From NCBI GenBank assembly GCA_029007575.1, contig JAQXIB010000210.1, forward strand, positions 1 to 17,527: a stretch of DNA of 17,527 nt, written 5' to 3'. The translations under genes were made by a program, and so were the position numbers. The notes under the pieces were generated by a model that was not told the DNA's origin, did not search any database, and saw only the letters and a list, made by a program, of their open reading frames with translations. Positions 13,405-17,527 of this stretch are shown here, one piece after another (positions within the stretch are counted from its first letter, which is position 1; every line of letters begins with the position of its first letter). Origin of the DNA: Clostridiales bacterium. Lineage in GTDB: Bacteria > Bacillota > Clostridia > Oscillospirales > Ruminococcaceae.

Positions 13405-13563
13405 ATACTAAAATCTAATTGAAAGCTTTCATCGATTTCCGAAGATGAATGGTGTCAGAAAAGGCAGACGACACCGCTGGGCTGACGCCCGGCAAGGAGG
13501 ATAACGCTTTCTGGCGCAATTCAGACCGGAAAGAATGAAAGTTATTTCATTAGATTTTAGTAT
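13405..13563. repeat. MITE-like structured repeat, copy 2, inside the fatty-acid operon
   Basis: This 159-bp copy, about 90% identical to 3578-3735, has the same ends (ATACTAAAATCTAAT and its inverse ATTAGATTTTAGTAT). The hairpins are kept: GGTGTCAG (13451-13458) pairs with CTGACGCC (13482-13489), a C-G to T-A exchange relative to copy 1 that preserves pairing, and CTTTCTGG pairs with CCGGAAAG. It lies between fabZ and accC in the same orientation as copy 1 and overlaps the fabZ stop codon by one base, so it is transcribed as part of the operon mRNA. Confidence 0.85.
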
Positions 13564-13994
13564 TACTTAGACAGCGCAAACGTTAATTCAGCGGTGACCA
13601 CTCTTTTGTCGCCAACATAAGCAACCGCTTTGCCGACGCCGACACTGCCCCGATTTTTAATCATTTCCATCTCTAAGCGAAGGGTATCGCCCGGTAAGAC
13701 CTGTCCGCGGAAACGAGCTTTATCAATGCCGGCAAAAAAAGCAAGCTTTCCTTTGTTTTCCGGCAATGACAGCACACACACAGCACCGGTCTGCGCCAAC
13801 ATTTCGATGGTCAACACGCCCGGCTGAACCGGAGCCTGCGGGAAATGACCGCGGAACCAATCTTCCTCCGGACGAAGATATTTGGTCGCGACCGCACGGA
13901 TGCCCGGCTCCAGCTCCAGCACTTCGTCAATGAGCAGAAACGGATCGCGATGCGGGATAATTTCTTTAATCTGTTCTTTATTTAATAACGGCAT
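13563..13994 (-). CDS. fabZ: 3-hydroxyacyl-ACP dehydratase FabZ
   Basis: This hot-dog-fold dehydratase converts (3R)-hydroxyacyl-ACP to trans-2-enoyl-ACP. The 143 residues show the family start IIPHRDPFLLIDEV, the active-site segment RGHFPQAPVQPGVLTIE with catalytic His50 and Glu64, and LAFFAGIDKARFRGQVLPGD. Nothing is missing. ATG at 13994 follows GAGGAG at a good distance. It is 68 bases after accB. The TAA stop shares its last base with the structured repeat, which separates it from accC. Confidence 0.96.
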   Translation of the reverse strand: MPLLNKEQIKEIIPHRDPFLLIDEVLELEPGIRAVATKYLRPEEDWFRGHFPQAPVQPGVLTIEMLAQTGAVCVLSLPENKGKLAFFAGIDKARFRGQVLPGDTLRLEMEMIKNRGSVGVGKAVAYVGDKRVVTAELTFALSK

Positions 13995-14062
13995 AACTGA
14001 CTCCTCTTTTCATCGGCAAAATCGGACGCCCAACGGCATCCCACTTGCCCAGCTTATCAAAA

Positions 14063-14542
14063 TTACCCTATAATCATGATCGGCTGACCGTACTCAACAC
14101 CGTCGCCGCTTTTCACATAAATCTGAGATACCACGCCGTCAAATTCGCTTTGCACCTCGTTCATCAGCTTCATGGACTCGATAATAAACAAAACATCGCC
14201 TTTTTTAACCTGCTGTCCGACTTTGACAAAGCTCTCTTTATCCGGCGCCGGCGAAGCGTAAAAAGTGCCGACGATCGGCGATTTTACCACATTACCGGTA
14301 GGACTTTCGGAAGCAGCCGGCTCCGCCACTACTTCGGGTTCTTCCGCAACCGGAATCGTAACCGGAGCCGCTTCCGCAATACCCGCAGTCGGTGCTGCTA
14401 CCACCGTTGGCAGCGGATGCTGTTTCGCCTCTAATTTTAAACGAATCGAACCGACTTCCAGCTCCATTAAGCCCAGATGTGTTTTTGCCATCTTATCCAT
14501 CAACTCTTTGATGGTTTCTATTGAAAATTCAAATTCCTGCAT
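14063..14542 (-). CDS. accB: biotin carboxyl carrier protein of acetyl-CoA carboxylase
   Basis: AccB carries the carboxyl group on biotin between AccC and AccA/AccD. Its 159 residues comprise an N-terminal helical region (1-40), a flexible linker rich in Ala, Pro, Glu and Val (about 42-82), and the biotinyl domain (about 85-159) with ESMKLM (122-127), where Lys125 is the biotinylation site. KSPIVGTFYASPAPD at the domain start is the typical thumb-region sequence. ATG at 14542 is preceded by AAAGGAG. The frame runs open into fabF, but that extension is a shadow. It lies 49 bases after fabF. Confidence 0.95.
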   Translation of the reverse strand: MQEFEFSIETIKELMDKMAKTHLGLMELEVGSIRLKLEAKQHPLPTVVAAPTAGIAEAAPVTIPVAEEPEVVAEPAASESPTGNVVKSPIVGTFYASPAPDKESFVKVGQQVKKGDVLFIIESMKLMNEVQSEFDGVVSQIYVKSGDGVEYGQPIMIIG

Positions 14543-14591
14543 CACAGAGTACTCCTTTTTGTTTCCGAATTTATCCCTTTGCCTATATGGC

Positions 14592-15827
14592 TCAATCCTG
14601 ATATTTTTTGATACACAAAGTCGCATTGTGACCGCCGAATCCCAAAGAATTAGACAGTGCGACTTTCGCGTCGACTTTGCGCGCGCCCTCTGTAATATAG
14701 TCCAAATCACAGTCCGGATCCGCATGCTTAAATCCGGCAGTCGGCGGCAGAATACCCTCCCGCAATGCCATTGTGGTAGCGATAACTTCGATCGCTCCGG
14801 CGGCACCCAACAGATGCCCGGTCACCGACTTGGTAGAACTGATTGCAACTTTTTTGGCATGATCACCCATTGCTTTTTTGATGGCGACAGTTTCATATTT
14901 ATCATTGAGCCCGGTGGAAGTTCCGTGCGCATTAATATAATCCACCGCATCGGGAGTGAGTCCGGCTTCGCTGACAGCGAGCTGCATGGCATGCGAAGCG
15001 CCTTCTCCCTCCGGATCGGGGCTGGTCATATGGTAAGCATCGGCGGTAGCGCCGTATCCGACGATTTCCCCGTAAATTTCAGCGCCGCGCGCCTTAGCGT
15101 GTTCTAACTCTTCCAGAATCACGATGCCGCCGCCTTCCCCCATGACAAAGCCGTCACGATCCGCGTCAAACGGGATCGAAGCACGATCGGGATCTTCGCT
15201 GTGACTCAACGCTGTCATATTGTTAAAGCCCGCGATCGAAAACTTGGTAATTGCAGCCTCTGCGCCGCCGGTAATGCATACATCCAAATAGCCATGCTTG
15301 ATTTGACGGTAGGCTTCCCCGATCGCATGAGTAGAGGTAGCGCACGCGGTCACCGGCGCAAAATTCACACCTTTGAAATTCGTTTTCATTGCGATGGTTC
15401 CCGCTGCCATATTCGATATCATCATCGGAATAAAGAACACCGAAACCCGTCCAGGGCCTTTTTCCGTAAATTTCATATGCTCGCTTTCCAGCGTCTGCAA
15501 ACCACCGATACCGCTGCCGACAATCACACCTACCCGATAAGGATCGAGATCCTTAAAATCGGTACCGGCATCTTTCAATGCTTCTAAAGCGGCAGCCACC
15601 GCAAACTGACAATAGCGGTCAGTTCTTCTGGCTTCTTTCTTCTCGATATACTGAGTCGGATCAAAATCCTTTATTTCAGCAGCTACTTTCACATCGACGT
15701 CGGAAGTATCAAAGCCTTCAATAAAGCTGATCCCGTGCTCACCGTTTTTGATTCTGTTCCAAAAAGTTTCAATGTTGTTGCCGACCGGGCTAATCACGCC
15801 CATACCGGTAATAACCACTCTTTTCAT
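14592..15827 (-). CDS. fabF: 3-oxoacyl-ACP synthase II (FabF)
   Basis: This condensing enzyme adds malonyl-ACP units to the growing acyl-ACP. From ATG at 15827 the protein is 411 residues, the family norm, starting MKRVVITGMGVISPVGN. The catalytic triad is intact: Cys162 (in TACATSTHAIG), His301 (in NAHGTST) and His338 (in SVTGHLLGAAGA), with conserved Lys333. No clear ribosome site precedes this ATG. An in-frame TTG at 15860, which has a GC- and G-rich sequence upstream, would add 11 residues and cannot be excluded. It is 79 bases after the fabG stop in the same transcript. Confidence 0.96.
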   Translation of the reverse strand: MKRVVITGMGVISPVGNNIETFWNRIKNGEHGISFIEGFDTSDVDVKVAAEIKDFDPTQYIEKKEARRTDRYCQFAVAAALEALKDAGTDFKDLDPYRVGVIVGSGIGGLQTLESEHMKFTEKGPGRVSVFFIPMMISNMAAGTIAMKTNFKGVNFAPVTACATSTHAIGEAYRQIKHGYLDVCITGGAEAAITKFSIAGFNNMTALSHSEDPDRASIPFDADRDGFVMGEGGGIVILEELEHAKARGAEIYGEIVGYGATADAYHMTSPDPEGEGASHAMQLAVSEAGLTPDAVDYINAHGTSTGLNDKYETVAIKKAMGDHAKKVAISSTKSVTGHLLGAAGAIEVIATTMALREGILPPTAGFKHADPDCDLDYITEGARKVDAKVALSNSLGFGGHNATLCIKKYQD

Positions 15828-15906
15828 AAGATGAATATCGGGTACTCTTGTCCGAAACAAAAAGATGCCCGCCCGCCTTTCTTGTAAGTTTTACTGTATT
15901 ACGAAT

Positions 15907-16650
15907 CTACATTGACAAACAACCGTCAATCACGATAACTTGTCCGGAAATATAGCTTGCATCGTCCGAAGCCAGGAAAGAAATCGTAGATGCTACCTCT
16001 TCCGGTTTGCCGTAACGGCCTAATGCAATCTGACCTTTGATTGCTTCTTTTACTTTTTCATCCAGCACAGCGGTCATCGGAGTTTCAATAAAGCCGGGGG
16101 CAACCGCATTGACAGTGATATTTCGCTTGCCGAGTTCTTTGGCAGCCGTCAAGGTCATGCCGACCACGCCCGCTTTGGAGGCAGAATAATTGAACTGCCC
16201 GGCGTTGCCGTACAACCCTGCGACCGAAGCTACATTGATGATCCGTCCGCTTCTCTGCTTGATCATCACGCCGCTGACATGACGAGTCATGTTAAACACA
16301 CTTGTGTAATTGACGTTGGTAACAATGTCAAACTGCTCCTCGGACATTCTCGCCAGCAAGCCATCTTTGGTGATGCCGGCGTTGTTGACCAGTACATCAA
16401 TGCTGCCGAATCTTTCTTTGACCGCCTTGACCATATTTTCGCAGGCAGTGAAATCGGAAACGTCACAGATAAAGCATTCTGCTTCCACGCCGAAAGCTCT
16501 GCACGCCTCCGCCGTCTGAATACCGCCGTTTTCTTTCTCCGCTTCTCCGCGGCAATTGACCGCAATATGAAAGCCGTCAGAAGCCAATCGTTTTGCAATA
16601 CAAGCGCCGATTCCTTGAGAAGCACCGGTAATTAAAGCTGTTTTAGCCAA
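15907..16650 (-). CDS. fabG: 3-oxoacyl-ACP reductase FabG
   Basis: This NADPH-dependent short-chain dehydrogenase reduces 3-oxoacyl-ACP to (3R)-hydroxyacyl-ACP. The 247 residues have the cofactor loop TGASQGIG (8-15), NNAG (89-92) and the catalytic Asn114, Ser142, Tyr155 and Lys159 (YSASK), ending in a standard VIDGC segment. I start it at TTG 16650, 8 bases after AAGGGG. A GTG at 16659 is in frame but overlaps that ribosome site. The start overlaps the fabK stop by 8 bases, so the two are coupled. fabD, which often lies between fabK and fabG in Firmicutes, is not here. Confidence 0.95.
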   Translation of the reverse strand: MAKTALITGASQGIGACIAKRLASDGFHIAVNCRGEAEKENGGIQTAEACRAFGVEAECFICDVSDFTACENMVKAVKERFGSIDVLVNNAGITKDGLLARMSEEQFDIVTNVNYTSVFNMTRHVSGVMIKQRSGRIINVASVAGLYGNAGQFNYSASKAGVVGMTLTAAKELGKRNITVNAVAPGFIETPMTAVLDEKVKEAIKGQIALGRYGKPEEVASTISFLASDDASYISGQVIVIDGCLSM

Positions 16651-17527
16651 GTGTAACACCCCTTAATTGTTCAAAGTTTTTCATCAAATTTTCCGCCTCG
16701 GCAAACATTTCCTCAATGATTTCCTTGCACGGTTTCACCTCGTTGACCATACCGGCAATCTGTCCAGCCATAAAGCTGCCTTCCTCTAAATTGCCGTCTT
16801 TGACCGCTTTGCGCAGAGAGCCCACCGTCAAATCCTCAAATTCGGCAGCGGTAATACCCGATTTTTCCAACTCAATAATCTTTTTTGTATATTTGTTTTT
16901 CACCTGACGTACCGGAGAAAGACCAACCAAGCGGCCAGTCACCGCGCTGTCGGTATCTTTTGCTTTTAAAACCAGATCCTTATAATTCTGATGAATCTGA
17001 CATTCCTCCGCAGCGAGAAAACGGGTACCCACCTGGAAGCCTTCAGCGCCCAGCATCATTGCCGCAGCAATGCCTCTGCCGTCGGCGATACCGCCGGCAC
17101 CGATTACCGGAATGCTTACTGCATCAAAGACCTGCGGAATCAGGCACATGGTCGTGATCTCGCCAATGTGACCGCCCGCTTCGGTACCTTCTACAATCAC
17201 GGCATCTGCGCCGTTTCTCTCCATACGCTTGGCAAGCGCCACTGAAGGCACCACCGGAATGAATTTCACGCCGGCGTTTTTAAAGCTCTCCGCATATTTA
17301 GCAGGATTGCCCGCTCCGGTCGTGACGAGCGCCAGCTTTTCCTCGCAAACCAGTTGCGCCAAATCGTCTGCGTGAGGGCTCATCATCATAATATTTACGC
17401 CGAACGGCTTGTCGGTCATTTCTTTGGCTTTTCGGATCTCTTCCCGAATCACCTCAGCCGGAGCATTTCCGCCGGCAATCAAGCCGACGCTGCCCGCATT
17501 GGAAACCGCCGCCGCCAAATTAGCTTC
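16643..17527 (-). CDS. fabK: enoyl-ACP reductase II FabK (5' end cut by window)
   Basis: This flavin (FMN) enzyme of the nitronate-monooxygenase-like TIM-barrel family performs the last reduction of each fatty-acid elongation round, replacing FabI in many Firmicutes. The 294 visible residues start inside the conserved segment ANLAAAVSNAGSVG, so roughly 25 N-terminal residues are missing. Family motifs include PFGVNIM, VEGTEAGGHIGEI (flavin phosphate region) and GAGGIADGRGIAAAM, followed by GTRFLAAEE. FabK-type proteins are insensitive to triclosan, which is knowledge of the family rather than of this protein. The relative nitronate monooxygenase is the alternative, but the operon position settles it. 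It overlaps fabG by 8 bases. Confidence 0.93.
   Translation of the reverse strand, partial: EANLAAAVSNAGSVGLIAGGNAPAEVIREEIRKAKEMTDKPFGVNIMMMSPHADDLAQLVCEEKLALVTTGAGNPAKYAESFKNAGVKFIPVVPSVALAKRMERNGADAVIVEGTEAGGHIGEITTMCLIPQVFDAVSIPVIGAGGIADGRGIAAAMMLGAEGFQVGTRFLAAEECQIHQNYKDLVLKAKDTDSAVTGRLVGLSPVRQVKNKYTKKIIELEKSGITAAEFEDLTVGSLRKAVKDGNLEEGSFMAGQIAGMVNEVKPCKEIIEEMFAEAENLMKNFEQLRGVTLG

Noticed and set aside
14543..14806. N-terminal extension of accB into fabF
   Set aside because: It lacks similarity to the biotin carrier family. The ATG at 14542 has a strong ribosome site and gives the normal protein.

Overview
The window looks like the chromosome of a low-to-moderate GC Firmicute, most likely an anaerobic Clostridia / Oscillospirales-type gut bacterium. 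The reasons are the FMN-type enoyl-ACP reductase FabK inside a clustered type II fatty-acid operon, a standalone MreB/Mbl, a clostridial-style class A PBP, a BofC-like small membrane protein, strong AGGAGG-type ribosome sites and TTG/GTG starts. Species cannot be fixed from the sequence alone.

Layout. Bases 1-225 are AT-rich, hold only short tandem repeats and no gene, and end at a severed 3' half of a tRNA-Thr(GGU) gene (226-270) that is still followed by its terminator. This is the signature of an integrative element that used the tRNA 3' end as its attachment site; the body of the element would lie to the left of the window. Next comes a minus-strand trio of small uncharacterised genes (368-1646). 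A YfcE-like metallophosphoesterase (1815-2294, plus) converges on a membrane-anchored M23 peptidase (2441-3490, minus), which is preceded by a BofC-C-like small membrane protein (3735-4052, minus). A 388-bp divergent regulatory region leads to a plus-strand cell-wall pair, class A PBP (4520-6721) and MreB/Mbl (6763-7779). The GTPase TypA/BipA follows on its own promoter (7958-9772).

From 9874 to the right edge everything is on the minus strand and builds fatty acids. In transcription order the genes are fabK (cut by the window edge), fabG, fabF, accB, fabZ, accC, accD and accA, then acpP on its own likely promoter. AccA-D make malonyl-CoA, AcpP carries the chain, and FabF, FabG, FabZ and FabK run one elongation round. 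fabD is not between fabK and fabG, where it often sits in Firmicutes.

The most unusual content is a pair of about 158-bp repeats (3578-3735 and 13405-13563), roughly 90% identical. They have matching terminal inverted repeats and three internal stem-loops, and one stem shows a compensatory base change between copies. Both touch the stop codon of the gene upstream, and one splits the fatty-acid operon between fabZ and accC. They look like a MITE-type element or a mobile structured RNA that I do not recognise.
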